Shown: positions 42,682-54,599, counted from the stretch's first letter. The stretch: DNA of 64,000 nucleotides from Sphingomonadales bacterium (GCA_017302615.1 JAFLDB010000007.1:1-64000); one strand, 5' to 3'. The notes: generated by a model from the sequence alone, not told the origin. Made by a program: numbers and translations.

Positions 42682-43248
42682 ATGGCTATCCGCGAAATCC
42701 TTGAAGCACCCGATCCCCGCCTGAAGGTGGTGTCCGAACCCGTCACCAGGTTCGACGATGAACTGAAGACCCTGGTCGAGGACATGTTCGAGACGATGTA
42801 CGATGCCCCCGGCATCGGCCTTGCCGCGATCCAGGTCGGCGTGCCGCTGCGCGTGCTGGTGATCGATCTGCAACCGGAAGACCCGGATGCAGAGCCGGAG
42901 CCCTGCAACCATGATGGCCACCACCATCACCACCAGCCAACCAAGAGGGAACCCCGGGTGTTCATCAACCCGGAGATTCTCGATCCGTCGGACGAGCATT
43001 CGGTCTATCAGGAAGGCTGCCTGTCCGTGCCGGAAATCTATGCCGAGGTCGAACGCCCGGCCCGGATCCGGGCGCGCTGGCAGGACCTCGACGGGAATAC
43101 TCACGAAGAGGAAATGGACGGGCTGATGGCGACCTGCCTGCAGCACGAGATGGACCACCTCGAAGGGATCCTGTTCATCGACCACCTGAGCCGCCTGAAG
43201 CGCAACATGGCGCTGAAGAAGCTGGAAAAGCTGCGCAAGGCGGCGTGA
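42682..43248 (+). CDS. def: Peptide deformylase with His-rich insertion
   Basis: Deformylase (188 residues) removes the formyl group from nascent proteins. All three catalytic motifs are present: [10 protein letters not shown] (44-53), EGCLSVP (111-117, metal ligand Cys113) and HEMDH (155-159). Between the core strand RVLVIDLQ and [10 protein letters not shown] there is an insertion of about 25 residues, acidic at first and then [14 protein letters not shown] (75-88), that is absent in the E. coli enzyme. It could bind metal, perhaps to help load the iron or zinc. It converges on fhs with 13 bp between the stops. No fmt gene is adjacent. Confidence 0.96.
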   Translation: MAIREILEAPDPRLKVVSEPVTRFDDELKTLVEDMFETMYDAPGIGLAAIQVGVPLRVLVIDLQPEDPDAEPEPCNHDGHHHHHQPTKREPRVFINPEILDPSDEHSVYQEGCLSVPEIYAEVERPARIRARWQDLDGNTHEEEMDGLMATCLQHEMDHLEGILFIDHLSRLKRNMALKKLEKLRKAA

Positions 43249-43261
43249 TGTGATCCGGGGG

Positions 43262-44926
43262 CTAGAACAGCCCCTCGATCTGCCCGTTCTCGTCGAGGTA
43301 AATCCCTTCGGCCGCCGGAACGCGCGGCAGGCCGGGCATGGTCATGATATCGCCGCAGATCGCAACGACGAACCCGGCCCCGGCCGACAGCCGCACCTCG
43401 CGCACTTCCACTTCATGGCCCTCGGGCGCGCCGAGCAGGGCGGGGTCGGTGGAGAAGGACACCTGCGTCTTGGCCATGCAGACCGGCAGCTTGCCATAGC
43501 CCATGTCCTCCCAGGTCTTCAGCTGCTTGCGCACGGCGGGTGACAGGTGCACTTCGCCCGCGCGGTAGATTTCGCGTGCCACAGTCTCGATCTTGTCGGC
43601 CAGCGGCAGGTCGTCGCCGTAGAGCGGGCGGTAGTCCGGCGCGCCGGCATCAGCCTTGGCCGCGACGATCCGGGCCAGGTCCTCCGCGCCCGCGCCGCCT
43701 TCGGCCCAGTGCTTGCAGATCACCGCTTCGGCCCCGCTGGCCTTGGCAACTTCGGCAATCACCGCCAGCTCCTCGTCGGTGTCGAGGTAGAAGTGGTTGA
43801 TCGCCACCACCGGATCGAGGCCGAACTTGCGCAGGTTCTCGATATGCCGGGCCATGTTGACGCTGCCGGCGCGTACCGCCGCCGCATCGGGCTGGCCCAG
43901 ATCGGCCTTGGCCACGCCGCCGTTCATTTTCAGCGCGCGGACCGTGGCGACCAGCACCACCGCATCGGGTTTTAGCCCGGCGATCCGGCACTTCACGTCC
44001 ATGAACTTTTCCGCGCCCAGGTCCGCGCCGAACCCGGCCTCGGTCACCACATAGTTGGCCAGCGCCAGGCCCGTGCGGGTGGCAATCACCGAATTGCAGC
44101 CGTGCGCAATGTTGGCAAAGGGGCCGCCGTGGAGGATCGCCGGGTTGTTCTCCAGCGTCTGGACCAGGTTGGGCAGGACGGCATCCTTCAGCAGCACGGT
44201 CATCGCCCGGTCGGCCTTCAGGTCGCGGCAGTATACCGGCGAGCGATCGCGCCGGTAGCCGACGATGATCTCGCCCAGTCGCCGTTCCAGGTCGGCAAGG
44301 TCATCGGCCAGGCACAGGATCGCCATGATTTCCGAGGCGACGGTGATGTCGAAACCGGTCTCGCGCGGGAAGCCGTTGGCCACCCCGCCGAGCGGGCCGA
44401 CAATCTGGCGCAGCGCCCGGTCGTTGAGGTCAACCACCCGCCGCCAGGTGATCCGGCGCAGGTCGATCTCCAGCGCGTTGCCCCAGTGGATGTGGTTGTC
44501 GATCATCGCGGAAAGCAGGTTGTGCGCGGTGGTGATCGCGTGGAAATCGCCGGTGAAGTGCAGGTTGATGTCTTCCATCGGCACGACCTGCGCCTTGCCG
44601 CCCCCGGCCGCGCCGCCCTTCACGCCGAAGCACGGCCCCAGGCTCGGCTCGCGCAGGCACAGCATGGTCTGCTTGCCGATCCGGTTGAGCGCATCGGCCA
44701 GGCCGACCGAAGTGGTGGTCTTGCCTTCGCCGGCCGGGGTCGGGTTGATCGCGGTGACCAGGATCAGCTTGCCCTGCCGGGTGGCGGCGGGAAGGGCCGT
44801 CACGTCGATCTTGGCCTTGCTGCGGCCATAGGGCACCAGCGCCTCGTCCGGGATTCCGGCCCTGGCGGCGATGGTGGCGATGGGCTCCAGCCGCGCGGCG
44901 CGGGCGATCTCGATATCGGTATGCAT
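43262..44926 (-). CDS. fhs: Formate-tetrahydrofolate ligase
   Basis: Fhs (554 residues) makes 10-formyl-THF from formate, THF and ATP. The ATP loop [34 protein letters not shown], and the C-terminal segment [14 protein letters not shown] are diagnostic. ATG 44926 with AAAGG upstream is the family start; the open frame extends 12 codons further. 10-formyl-THF feeds purine synthesis and initiator tRNA formylation, which gives a metabolic link to the pur genes and def in this window. Divergent from rmuC. Confidence 0.97.
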   Translation of the reverse strand: MHTDIEIARAARLEPIATIAARAGIPDEALVPYGRSKAKIDVTALPAATRQGKLILVTAINPTPAGEGKTTTSVGLADALNRIGKQTMLCLREPSLGPCFGVKGGAAGGGKAQVVPMEDINLHFTGDFHAITTAHNLLSAMIDNHIHWGNALEIDLRRITWRRVVDLNDRALRQIVGPLGGVANGFPRETGFDITVASEIMAILCLADDLADLERRLGEIIVGYRRDRSPVYCRDLKADRAMTVLLKDAVLPNLVQTLENNPAILHGGPFANIAHGCNSVIATRTGLALANYVVTEAGFGADLGAEKFMDVKCRIAGLKPDAVVLVATVRALKMNGGVAKADLGQPDAAAVRAGSVNMARHIENLRKFGLDPVVAINHFYLDTDEELAVIAEVAKASGAEAVICKHWAEGGAGAEDLARIVAAKADAGAPDYRPLYGDDLPLADKIETVAREIYRAGEVHLSPAVRKQLKTWEDMGYGKLPVCMAKTQVSFSTDPALLGAPEGHEVEVREVRLSAGAGFVVAICGDIMTMPGLPRVPAAEGIYLDENGQIEGLF

Positions 44927-45050
44927 CGTGTGCCTTTTTGGCGGCATCGGTGTGCCATTCAAGTGTCTGTTTGGTGATATCTGCGGACAGGTCTTGCACC
45001 CTTGGGGGCGGGGCGGTAGGTTCGCGCTTCGTTCTCATTGAAAGGCATGC

Positions 45051-46481
45051 ATGGAACCGCTTGGTCTTGTCCTGACTCTGCTTGCGCTGGTGATCGGCGG
45101 CGCGCTCGGCTGGCTGGCCGGATCGCGCCCGGCGGCGGATCTGGGCGCCCGGCTCGCTGCGGCGGAAGAGGAAGGCAAGGCGCTCGACGAGCGCTTCAAG
45201 GCCGCGATCCGCGACCTTGCCGCCGCCAGCGAACGGGCCGAACGGGCCGACGCTCTGGCCACGGAGATGGCGGAATTGCGCCATCGGGCAGAAAGTCAGG
45301 CGGCCGAGCTTGCCACGCTCAAGGCCAATGCCGCCCATTTCGAGGAACAGAAGGCCGCGCTGCTGACCGCGCAGGAAAACCTGAAAAAGGAATTCGAGGC
45401 GGCCGGTGCCAAGGTCCTCGCCCAGGCCCAGGAAGTGTTCCTGAACCGCGCCCAGGAGCGCTTCAGCCAGAGCGAAGAGAAGAGCGCCGAGCGCCTCAAC
45501 GCGCTGCTCGCCCCGGTCAACCAGCGACTCAAGAGCTATGAGGAACAGGTTCAGATTCTTGAGAAAAACCGGGTCGATGCTTTCGGGCAACTGGCCGGTC
45601 TGATCCAGTCGGTCCGCGACGGGCAGGAAGCGGTCAAGGCGGAGGCTGCCCGGCTGGGCAATTCGCTGACCAATGCTCCCAAGGCCCGCGGTCGCTGGGG
45701 CGAACGTGCCCTGCAGAACGTGCTGGAGCAGTGCGGCCTGTCGGAACACACCGACTTCGATCTTGAGCACTCCATGGATACCGACGACGGCCGCCTGCGG
45801 CCCGACGCGATTGTTCATGTGCCGGGCCAGAAGAAGCTGGTGATCGACGCCAAGGTCTCGCTCAACGCCTATCAGGCGGCGTTCGAGGCGAATGACGACG
45901 AGACCCGCAAGCGCAATCTCGATCTCCACGCCCGCTCGATGCGCGGCCATATCCAGACGCTGGGGGCCAAGGCCTATCAAAGCCAGTTCGAAGAGGCGCC
46001 GGACTACGTCGTGATGTTTGTGCCGGGCGAACATTTCGTGGCAGCGGCGCTGGAGCATGATCCGGAACTGTGGGACTTTGCCTTCCACAACAAGGTACTG
46101 CTGGCCACTCCTACCAATCTGGTGGCGATTGCCCGGACCGTGGCGATGGTCTGGAAGCAGGACCAGCTGGCGCGCGAAGCGGTCGAGATTGGCCGGTCAG
46201 GGGCTGAGCTTTATGACCGGCTGGCGGTCGCTGCCGACCACCTCAAGGGGATGGGCGCGGGGCTTGACCGGGCCGTGCGCAAATACAACGATTTCGTCGG
46301 CAGCTTTGAGCGCAACGTGCTCAGTTCCGGCCGCCGCCTGCGCGACAAGGGCATCGAGATTGGCAAGCGCGAGATCGAGGACGTCCCCCTGATCGAGACG
46401 GCCCCGCGCCATGGCCAGACGGCAGACGATCCGCTGCTGCTGGGCGGCGTGGGCGGGACGCTGGACGAAACGGCCGGGTAA
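45051..46481 (+). CDS. rmuC: DNA recombination protein RmuC
   Basis: RmuC (476 residues) has an N-terminal membrane helix (~5-25), a long coiled coil (~35-190, alternating Ala/Glu/Leu) and the C-terminal PD-(D/E)XK-like nuclease domain with GRWGERALQNVLE, RPDAIVHVPGQKKLVIDAK and FVPGEHF. It limits inversions at short repeats in E. coli; the exact reaction is unproven. Start 45051 precedes the helix. It converges on the META-domain lipoprotein with 6 bp between the stops. Confidence 0.95.
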   Translation: MEPLGLVLTLLALVIGGALGWLAGSRPAADLGARLAAAEEEGKALDERFKAAIRDLAAASERAERADALATEMAELRHRAESQAAELATLKANAAHFEEQKAALLTAQENLKKEFEAAGAKVLAQAQEVFLNRAQERFSQSEEKSAERLNALLAPVNQRLKSYEEQVQILEKNRVDAFGQLAGLIQSVRDGQEAVKAEAARLGNSLTNAPKARGRWGERALQNVLEQCGLSEHTDFDLEHSMDTDDGRLRPDAIVHVPGQKKLVIDAKVSLNAYQAAFEANDDETRKRNLDLHARSMRGHIQTLGAKAYQSQFEEAPDYVVMFVPGEHFVAAALEHDPELWDFAFHNKVLLATPTNLVAIARTVAMVWKQDQLAREAVEIGRSGAELYDRLAVAADHLKGMGAGLDRAVRKYNDFVGSFERNVLSSGRRLRDKGIEIGKREIEDVPLIETAPRHGQTADDPLLLGGVGGTLDETAG

Positions 46482-46487
46482 GCCCGG

Positions 46488-46877
46488 CTAGTTCGCCCGT
46501 TTCAGCTCCACCCGGTGGCCGGGGCTGGTCAGGACCATCCGGTCTCCATCGACGGTATAGCTGGGCGAGGCACCGAGCAGCGCGCCGACGGCCATTTCCT
46601 GCCCGGCTATTTCGCTGCAGAACATCTTGGTGGAGGTGATCCCGTTGGTCATCAGCCGACCGCCCTCGATCTTGAGGTCCGAGCCCATGCCGTTGCAGCC
46701 GACATTGGCACCGATCCGACCGTCCTCGATCGTCAGGCTTGTGCGGTCGGAAACCGGGGCCTTGCCGTCGATCGAGACAAAGGTCCACTTCGTCCCGATC
46801 AGCACTGGTTCCGCCTGACCGGGGGTGGCGCAGGCCGCAAGCAGCGGCAGGGCGAACAGGGCGATTCGTTTCATCAT
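46488..46877 (-). CDS. META-domain (HslJ-like) lipoprotein
   Basis: This 129-residue protein has a lipoprotein signal (MMKRIALFALPLLAAC) and a META domain: WTFVSIDGK, VGCNGMGSDLKIEGGRL, ITSTKMFCSE and a final MVLTSPGHRVELKR strand. Related HslJ proteins are envelope stress-associated in enterobacteria, and the role is unknown. The two mature cysteines (CNG and MFCS) are the usual META pair. It precedes no clear operon partner; the methyltransferase gene lies 50 bp upstream on the same strand. Confidence 0.88.
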   Translation of the reverse strand: MMKRIALFALPLLAACATPGQAEPVLIGTKWTFVSIDGKAPVSDRTSLTIEDGRIGANVGCNGMGSDLKIEGGRLMTNGITSTKMFCSEIAGQEMAVGALLGASPSYTVDGDRMVLTSPGHRVELKRAN

Positions 46878-46927
46878 GACGCGAATCTAGCTGCGCCAAC
46901 CTTGCCCGCAACCGAACAGATCAAATT

Positions 46928-47734
46928 TCAGCGGTCGAGATGCGCCAGCGCCTCATAGGCCAGCACCGCCCCGGCCACCGCCGCATTGAGACTGTCGGCC
47001 CGGCCCTTCATCGGCATGGTCACCCTGAGGTCGCAGGCCGCTTCGTAAACTTCGGGCAGACCGCGGCTTTCGTTGCCGACCATCAGAAAGCACGGCGCGG
47101 CATAGGGTGCGCCGCGATAGTCAACCGCGTCGCGCAGTGAGGCGGCGACCAGTTGGCCGGGACCGGAGCGCAGCCAGGGCAGGAATTCCTCCCACCGGGC
47201 CTGCACGACCTTCTGGGTAAACACGGCGCCCATGCTGGCCCGCACCGCCTCGGCGCTGAACGGATCGGCGCAGTCGTCGATCAGGATCAATCCGCCGGCG
47301 CCCACCGCATCGCCGGTGCGCAGCATGGTGCCCAGGTTTCCGGGATCGCGCAGTGCCTGGGCAACCAGCCAGATCTTCGCGGCCGAACGGTTGATCCCGG
47401 CAAGGCTGGTATCGAACTCGTCAAACACCCCGCAGACCGCCTGGGGGTTATCCTTGCCGGTGATCTTGCTGAGCAGGTCGGGGGCCATTTCCAGCACTTC
47501 GCCGCCCGCGGCCAGCACATCGGCTTCCAGCGCATCAAGCAGCGGATGCGGATCGCGCCCGGTAGCCATGGCCAGAATCAGGGGCAAATGGCCGCATTCG
47601 CGCGCATCGGTAAGCAGGCGCAGACCCTCGGCCAGAAACTGTCCGGCCGCCTTGCGGTGCTTCTTGTCCCGCAGGCTGCGCAGGAACTTGACCGTGGGAT
47701 TGGAAAATCCGGTGATCTGGCGGCGCTGGGCCAA
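46928..47734 (-). CDS. TrmH-family (SpoU) RNA 2'-O-methyltransferase
   Basis: This 268-residue SPOUT enzyme has the three SpoU motifs: VAQALRDPGNLGTMLRTGDA, FLMVGNESRGLPE and LNAAVAGAVLAYEA, plus an N-terminal substrate-binding domain (TVKFLRSLRDKKHRK). It should 2'-O-methylate a ribose in rRNA or tRNA; the site is not determinable. It starts 5 bp downstream of the HPr stop and so is likely the last coupled gene of the PTS-HPr set. Confidence 0.92.
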   Translation of the reverse strand: MAQRRQITGFSNPTVKFLRSLRDKKHRKAAGQFLAEGLRLLTDARECGHLPLILAMATGRDPHPLLDALEADVLAAGGEVLEMAPDLLSKITGKDNPQAVCGVFDEFDTSLAGINRSAAKIWLVAQALRDPGNLGTMLRTGDAVGAGGLILIDDCADPFSAEAVRASMGAVFTQKVVQARWEEFLPWLRSGPGQLVAASLRDAVDYRGAPYAAPCFLMVGNESRGLPEVYEAACDLRVTMPMKGRADSLNAAVAGAVLAYEALAHLDR

Positions 47735-47738
47735 GGCC

Positions 47739-48017
47739 TCAATCCTCGCCGAAGCCGTCCTTGACCAGCCCCACCAGCTTGGTCAGCGCCGCATCGGCGC
47801 CATCGCCGGACACCACGATCTCCACCGAATCGCCCTTGGCCGCACCCAGCATCATCAGTCCCAGGATCGATGCCCCGGCAGCGTGGTTGCCGTCCTTCTC
47901 GACCCGCACCTGCACGCCCTCGCCCAGCTTGGTCACGGCATTGACGAACTTTGCGCTCGCCCGGGCGTGGAGGCCACGGTTATTGACGATTTCGACGCTC
48001 TCGCGAACCTCGCTCAT
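47739..48017 (-). CDS. ptsH: Phosphocarrier HPr
   Basis: HPr (92 residues) carries the phosphate of the phosphotransferase system. The phosphohistidine is His17 in NNRGLHARASAKFV, and the regulatory serine lies in GASILGLMML, the site used by HPr kinase, whose gene lies 1.5 kb upstream. GGGGGAAG precedes ATG 48017; a TTG at 48041 is less likely. It follows the EIIA gene. No sugar permease (EIIB/C) or EI gene is in the window, so this is a regulatory PTS. Confidence 0.96.
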   Translation of the reverse strand: MSEVRESVEIVNNRGLHARASAKFVNAVTKLGEGVQVRVEKDGNHAAGASILGLMMLGAAKGDSVEIVVSGDGADAALTKLVGLVKDGFGED

Positions 48018-48037
48018 GCTTCCCCCCAGACCTTCGC

Positions 48038-48442
48038 TCAAGCGTCCTGCCCCAGGAACTCCGATGCGACGGTGATGTAATTGCGACCGGCATCACGCGC
48101 GGCGGCGACCGCCTTGTCCAGCGTCATGCAGCCACGCGCCTTGGCCAGCCGGATCAGCATCGGCAGATTGATCCCGGCGATGACTTCCACCCGCCCCTTG
48201 TCCATCAGCGAAATCGCCAGATTTGAAGGCGTCCCGCCGAACAGATCGGTCAGGATGATCGCGCCGCTGCCACTGTCGACCTCGGCGATGGCATCGGAAA
48301 TCTCGGCCCGGCGGGCTTCCATATCGTCATTGGGGCCGATGCAGACCGTGCGCACCGCGTCCTGGCGGCCGACAACGTGCTGCATCGCCGCAACGAATTC
48401 CTCGGCCAGCCGGCCGTGTGTGACGAGGATGATGCCGATCAT
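48038..48442 (-). CDS. PTS EIIA component, mannose-fructose-sorbose type
   Basis: This 134-residue protein is an EIIA-Man-type domain, with phosphohistidine His10 in VTHGRLAEEF and the conserved LTDLFGGTPSNLA. In alphaproteobacteria this protein receives phosphate from HPr and works as a sensor without a transporter. ATG 48442 gives the proper N-terminus MIGIILVTHG; the frame is open upstream without similarity. It lies between rapZ and ptsH, 21 bp before the latter. Confidence 0.95.
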   Translation of the reverse strand: MIGIILVTHGRLAEEFVAAMQHVVGRQDAVRTVCIGPNDDMEARRAEISDAIAEVDSGSGAIILTDLFGGTPSNLAISLMDKGRVEVIAGINLPMLIRLAKARGCMTLDKAVAAARDAGRNYITVASEFLGQDA

Positions 48443-48524
48443 GCGAAACCTGCGCTCCGGTACCGTGCGCCGGCGAATCGTGCCGGGGATTGGCCGGTCG
48501 GCATGGCGTGAAGGTCCTGCATGG

Positions 48525-49445
48525 TCAATGCTTTCCTTCCACTCCGTCGGCTGCCCGAGCCGCCAGGTTACGGTGCACCAGCGCCGGAGAATAGCCAGCC
48601 GCACTGAGCGCCCGGGCCATCTCTTCGGCGGTGAAGACCGAGCGGTGCCGCCCTCCGGTGCAGCCGAAGGCGATGTTGACGTAGGGCTTGCCCTGGGCCT
48701 GATAGCGCGGCAGCAGCAGCAGGATGAGGTCGCGGATCCGCGTGAAGGCCTCGTCCCAGGCCGGGTCCTGGCGGATATGGTCGGCCACCGGGGTATCCTG
48801 GCCGGTCATCGGCCGCAGCACCTTGTCCCAGTGCGGATTGTCGAGGAACCGCATGTCGAAGACAAGGTCTGCCAGCGGCGGTGTACCGCGGGCGAAGCCG
48901 AAACTGGTCAGGGTGACCGTCAGCCCGGCTGCGGCTTCCTCGGAAAAGCGCTGGCGGATTGCCTGCTGCAGATCGTTGCTGGTGAAGTTGGTGGTGGAAA
49001 TCACCATGTCGGCCCAGCGCCGCAACGGCTCCATCAACTCGCGCTCGGCGGCGATGCCGCTGGCGGCCGGCAGATCCTGGGCGAGGGGATGGCGGCGGCG
49101 GGTCTCGTTGTAGCGGCGTTCCAGCTCCTGGCCCGAACAATCGAGAAACAGCGTGGTGAGCTCAAGGTCCTCGCGCGCGGCCAGTTTCTTGACCCGATCG
49201 ATCGTCTTGGCCGGATCGAAGCCGCGGGTACGGGAATCGAACCCGATCGCCAGCGGCGCGCGCAGTTCGCCGCCGCCAGCCGGCCCGGCATCGCTGTCGA
49301 TCAGGCGGCCCAGCAGGCGCACCGGGAAATTGTCGATCGTTTCCCAGCCAAGGTCTTCCAGCACCTTGAGCGCGGTCGTCTTGCCCGCGCCGAGCAAGCC
49401 GGTGACCAGCAGGAGGCGTTGGCGCGAGGCGAGGGAATCGGGCAT
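48525..49445 (-). CDS. rapZ: RapZ / YvcJ-type nucleotide-binding adapter
   Basis: This 306-residue P-loop protein has GLLGAGKTT, the family segment DNFPVRLL, and the C-terminal NIAFGCTGGRHRSVF region, which in E. coli RapZ binds sRNA and amino-sugar ligands. In E. coli it controls GlmS through GlmY/Z and RNase E; glmS here is at the other end of the window and any such link in this organism is unproven. ATG 49445 is used; a GTG at 49454 is possible. It lies 57 bp downstream of hprK. Confidence 0.94.
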   Translation of the reverse strand: MPDSLASRQRLLLVTGLLGAGKTTALKVLEDLGWETIDNFPVRLLGRLIDSDAGPAGGGELRAPLAIGFDSRTRGFDPAKTIDRVKKLAAREDLELTTLFLDCSGQELERRYNETRRRHPLAQDLPAASGIAAERELMEPLRRWADMVISTTNFTSNDLQQAIRQRFSEEAAAGLTVTLTSFGFARGTPPLADLVFDMRFLDNPHWDKVLRPMTGQDTPVADHIRQDPAWDEAFTRIRDLILLLLPRYQAQGKPYVNIAFGCTGGRHRSVFTAEEMARALSAAGYSPALVHRNLAARAADGVEGKH

Positions 49446-49502
49446 TGCTTGCACCTAGATGGCGCTCGCGTGACAGATTGTGAAGGGGATAGGCCGCCCG
49501 GC

Positions 49503-49943
49503 TTAGCCTTCGCCTTCGGCGCCAAGCCCCAGGCCATAGCGATCGAGTGCCAGTTCCGCTTTCAGCGCAAGCACTTCGCCGCCCGGCCAGAGGCGGATCA
49601 GCGGCAGTTTCGTGCCGCCAATCTCGGCAAGCTCCGCGCCGTCGATGAACCGCGGCGCTTGCGGATCGAGCCGAAGCACCAGTGCGACCGGCACCGCGCT
49701 GGTCGTCGGAAACGTGAGCAAGCCCAGGTTACGGACTTCCAGCAGCCCCGCAATGTTGGGTGGCGGGCTGGCGATCAGGCGTCCTTCTTGCCGGTCCAGT
49801 GTCACACCATCGTCGCCGATCAGCACTGCGCCGCGATCGATCAGGGCGAGGGCGAGCGTCGACTTGCCGCTGCCCGGTGCGCCTTCGATCAATATGGCCC
49901 GACCGGCAATCGCAACGCAGCCGGCCTGGTGGATCAGGCTCAT
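49503..49943 (-). CDS. hprK: HPr kinase/phosphorylase, short alphaproteobacterial form
   Basis: This 146-residue protein corresponds only to the C-terminal catalytic domain of HprK. It has the P-loop EGAPGSGKST, the segment IGDDGVTLD and the later LPLIRLWPGG region, and lacks the N-terminal domain of Firmicutes enzymes, as is normal in alphaproteobacteria. It phosphorylates HPr on serine and removes that phosphate. Its ATG overlaps the chvG stop (ATGA), so kinase sensing and PTS control are translationally linked. Confidence 0.94.
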   Translation of the reverse strand: MSLIHQAGCVAIAGRAILIEGAPGSGKSTLALALIDRGAVLIGDDGVTLDRQEGRLIASPPPNIAGLLEVRNLGLLTFPTTSAVPVALVLRLDPQAPRFIDGAELAEIGGTKLPLIRLWPGGEVLALKAELALDRYGLGLGAEGEG

Positions 49944-51499
49944 TCCTCTTCGTCCTCAACCACGGCAGGCAGGCTCAGAACCAGGCAGGCGCCAGCCTTC
50001 CCGTCGGGCCGGTCGATCGCCTCCAGTGTGCCTTCGTGGGCTTCGGCGATGGTCCGGGCGATGGCCAGGCCCAGGCCCGAGTGTGTGCCGAAATCCTCCT
50101 CCGCCGGACGCAGCGAGTGGAACCGGTCGAACACCTTTTCGCGCGCTTCAGGCGGGATTCCAGGGCCGCGATCGAGCACGGCCATGGTCAGCCGGTCCTC
50201 GTCGCGCGTCAGGCTGACCATGACCTTGCCGCCGGAGGGGGAGAACGAGACGGCGTTGTCGAGCAGGTTTTCGATCACCCGGACCAGCCGCGCTTCGTCT
50301 CCCGGCACGTCCCACGGGCCATGGCCGCTGGTGACAACCCGGACCCGGGCCGGATCGTTCTCGCCGCGCTCGTCGCGGGCGCGCACCAGATTCCGGGCGA
50401 GGGCGAGGAGATTGACCGGCTCGAACTGGGTGCGACTCAGTTCCGCATCGATCCGGCTGGCCTCGGCAATCTCTGTCACCAGCCGGTCGATCCGCTGGAC
50501 GTCATGGGTGGCAATCGCGGTCAGCTTGCCGCGAAGCTCGGCGTCCTGAACCTTGTCGAGGGATTCGAGCGCGCTCCTCAGGCTGGCGAGCGGGTTCTTG
50601 ATTTCGTGCGCGACATCGGCGGCAAAACTTTCCACCGCGTCGATCCGCTGGCGCAGCGCCCGGCTCATGTCTGAAAGTGCGCGGGCCAGCAGGCCGATCT
50701 CGTCACCGCGATCGGGCAGGCGTGGCACTTCCACCGCGCGGTCACGGCCAAGGCGGACCCGCACGGCGGCGCGGACCAGCGCGCGGAGCGGCTGGACGAT
50801 CGTGCGCGCCAGGAACAGCGAAAGCTGGATCGAGATCAGCAGCGTCACCGTGAGCACGATGGCCAGCGTCCCGCGGGCATCGCGGACCGACTGGGTAATG
50901 TCGCGGGCATTGCGGGTTGTCAGCAGCAGTTCGCCGCGCCCGCCGACCGGGACGGCGGCATTGATCATCGGGGTTTCATCTTCGGCCGCGCGGACCCGGG
51001 TGACGGCGCGCCCGGCGGCAAGGGCCTCGCCCAGTTCAGGCCAGGCCGCGGCAGTATCGCGTTCCGGATCGGCATAGGCCGGGGTCGGCGGCGTGCCAAG
51101 GATGAAGTTCATGCCCCGGTCGATTGTCCGCCCGGCCTGTTCCCACCAGCTTTCGCTGGCCGGATCGACCAGGGAGAAACTGGGTGCGGCAAGGGCAAAG
51201 CTGTCCAGCACCAGGGTGCCGGAGGCATCATAGAGGCGCAGGCGCAGCTGCTGGCCCGAACCAACGTGGCGTAGCACCATGGCGCGCTGCTCCGGACCCG
51301 CTTCGGCAAGGCCGGCGGCGGCCACTTCGGCCTCGGCCCGGGCCAGCTTGAAGCGTTCCTCGAACAGCTGCTTGCGATAGGAATCGAGATAGAACAGGCT
51401 GCCTGCCATCAACCCCAAAGCGATGATATTCACCGCCAGGATCCGCACGGTCAGACTGGTGCGGCGCTTCCAGCTCCCCCGGGCGCGCGGCTCAGCCAT
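49940..51499 (-). CDS. chvG: Sensor histidine kinase ChvG
   Basis: ChvG (519 residues) is the membrane sensor of the ChvG-ChvI system, which responds to acid or cell-envelope stress in related bacteria. The order is helix 1 (~16-41), a periplasmic domain, helix 2 (ending SLFLART), HAMP, H-box with His298 in [13 protein letters not shown]-box [11 protein letters not shown] and G-box [12 protein letters not shown] 51499 overlaps the chvI stop by 8 bp; ATG 51523 is an alternative. It stands between chvI and hprK, the usual alphaproteobacterial layout. Confidence 0.95.
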   Translation of the reverse strand: MAEPRARGSWKRRTSLTVRILAVNIIALGLMAGSLFYLDSYRKQLFEERFKLARAEAEVAAAGLAEAGPEQRAMVLRHVGSGQQLRLRLYDASGTLVLDSFALAAPSFSLVDPASESWWEQAGRTIDRGMNFILGTPPTPAYADPERDTAAAWPELGEALAAGRAVTRVRAAEDETPMINAAVPVGGRGELLLTTRNARDITQSVRDARGTLAIVLTVTLLISIQLSLFLARTIVQPLRALVRAAVRVRLGRDRAVEVPRLPDRGDEIGLLARALSDMSRALRQRIDAVESFAADVAHEIKNPLASLRSALESLDKVQDAELRGKLTAIATHDVQRIDRLVTEIAEASRIDAELSRTQFEPVNLLALARNLVRARDERGENDPARVRVVTSGHGPWDVPGDEARLVRVIENLLDNAVSFSPSGGKVMVSLTRDEDRLTMAVLDRGPGIPPEAREKVFDRFHSLRPAEEDFGTHSGLGLAIARTIAEAHEGTLEAIDRPDGKAGACLVLSLPAVVEDEEE

Positions 51500-52268
51500 C
51501 GGCAAAGGAATAGCCTGCGCCATAAAGCGTCTCGATTCCCGCGAATTGCGGATCGACCGCGCGGAACTTGCGGCGCAGGCGCTTGATGTGGCTGTCGATG
51601 GTCCGATCATCGACAAACACGTCGTCGGAATAGGCTGCGTCCATCAACTGGTTGCGGTTCTTGATCACGCCGGGGCGCAAGGCCAGCGCCTCAAGGATCA
51701 GGAATTCGGTAACCGTCAGCGAGACCGGTTCTCCGCCCCAGGTCACGCGGTGGCGGCTCGGGTCCATTTCCAGTCGCCCACGCCGGATGATTTCTGCGGC
51801 GGGGGCCTGATCGGCGCTGGTTTCCGGTTCCGACCTGACCAGGTCGGCCCGGCGCAGGATCGCGCGGATCCGGGCGACCAGCAGGCGCTGGCTGAACGGC
51901 TTGGCGATGTAATCGTCCGCCCCCAGCGCCAGCCCAAGGGCTTCGTCGGTTTCCTCGTCCTTGCTGGTCAGCAGGATGACCGGCAGGGCGCTTTTCGCGC
52001 GCAGCTTTTGCAGCAGTTCCAGCCCGTCCATCCGCGGCATCTTGATGTCGCAAACGGCCAGGTCGGGCGGATTGTCGAGCAGCGCCTTCAATGCGGTCTC
52101 GCCATCGGTGTACAGCCGGGTCGCGAACCCTTCGGCCTGCAGTCCGATCGACACCGTGGTCAGGATGTTGCGATCGTCATCGACCAGCGCGATCACCTTC
52201 TGCGCAGCGCCCTGGGCATTGGCCGCTGCTAAGTCAGGGGCAGGGACGGGAGCGGCTGGATCGGCCAT
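51492..52268 (-). CDS. chvI: Response regulator ChvI
   Basis: ChvI (258 residues) is an OmpR-type regulator with a complete receiver: VDDD (acidic pair Asp30/31), phosphoacceptor Asp74 in [11 protein letters not shown] and Lys123 in DDYIAKPF, then a winged-helix domain with [15 protein letters not shown] and a final [10 protein letters not shown]. It controls envelope and carbon genes in Agrobacterium, Sinorhizobium and Caulobacter. It is divergent from pckA, which is a known target of this system in rhizobia. The first ~20 residues are an Ala/Pro-rich extension. Confidence 0.96.
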   Translation of the reverse strand: MADPAAPVPAPDLAAANAQGAAQKVIALVDDDRNILTTVSIGLQAEGFATRLYTDGETALKALLDNPPDLAVCDIKMPRMDGLELLQKLRAKSALPVILLTSKDEETDEALGLALGADDYIAKPFSQRLLVARIRAILRRADLVRSEPETSADQAPAAEIIRRGRLEMDPSRHRVTWGGEPVSLTVTEFLILEALALRPGVIKNRNQLMDAAYSDDVFVDDRTIDSHIKRLRRKFRAVDPQFAGIETLYGAGYSFADG

Positions 52269-52496
52269 GGTCCGGCTGGAATCGCTTTCGGCATCAGATG
52301 CTGGGACCTTGCGGATTATACCGTTCGGGCCATTGAAACAATCGGCCTGCCAAGAACGGCTCTATACCGGCAAACAAACCCTTTTGCGCCATTCCACTGT
52401 GCTGTTTGACGGAATCACGCTGCTCGACTATGCGCCCTCTCGAATCCCCGCATTCGTATGCGGAAACCCGGCGTGCCGCGGTTGCCGCAGTTCCAG

Positions 52497-54110
<1,614 letters not shown>

Positions 54111-54187
54111 TCCGTCCATCGCAAAGCACTTGGCCCCGATGCGGGCCTCGTCCATGGTTGCGGCTCCCCTTACAGGAGTCGCAAACT

Positions 54188-54547
54188 ATGGGAATGCTTG
54201 ACGGAATTCTGGGCCAGCTGGGCGGCCAGGTCGATATCAGGGCAATCGCGCAGCAAGTCGGGATCGACCCGGCCATGGCTGAAAAGGCCGTTGCAGCGCT
54301 GGGGCAAAGCCATGCCGAACCCGGCGATACGCTGGAAGGCGCGGCGGCCAAGACCGGCCTTGATATCGGCCAGATCGGCCAGATCGCAGAGCAGCTTGGC
54401 GGCGCCGGCGCGCTCGAAAAGCTCTCTGGCCTGCTGAACGACAACCCGCAGGCCGCATCGATCCTGAACATGCTGGATCGCGATGGCGACGGCAATCCGC
54501 TGGACGATATTGCGGGCATGGCTTCCAGCCTGTTCGGAAAGAAGTAA
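54188..54547 (+). CDS. DUF937 family protein
   Basis: This 119-residue protein begins MGMLDGILGQLGGQ and is rich in short Gly-Leu helices, typical for DUF937. Near the C-terminus is an EF-hand-like loop DRDGDGNPLDD, so calcium binding is possible. ACAGGAG lies 10 bases upstream of ATG 54188. It is 77 bp downstream of pckA and may be co-transcribed; the strong hairpin at 54566-54599 ends the unit. Function unknown. Confidence 0.85.
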   Translation: MGMLDGILGQLGGQVDIRAIAQQVGIDPAMAEKAVAALGQSHAEPGDTLEGAAAKTGLDIGQIGQIAEQLGGAGALEKLSGLLNDNPQAASILNMLDRDGDGNPLDDIAGMASSLFGKK

Positions 54548-54565
54548 TCCGGCTTCAGCACCGGC

Positions 54566-54599
54566 AAAGGGCTTCGCACCCGGCGGTGCGAGGCCCTTT
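54566..54599. terminator. Bidirectional hairpin after the DUF937 gene
   Basis: A 15-bp stem (54566-54580 with 54585-54599, one G-T pair) closes a CGGC tetraloop between convergent genes, with AAA/TTT at the stem base. Confidence 0.85.
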
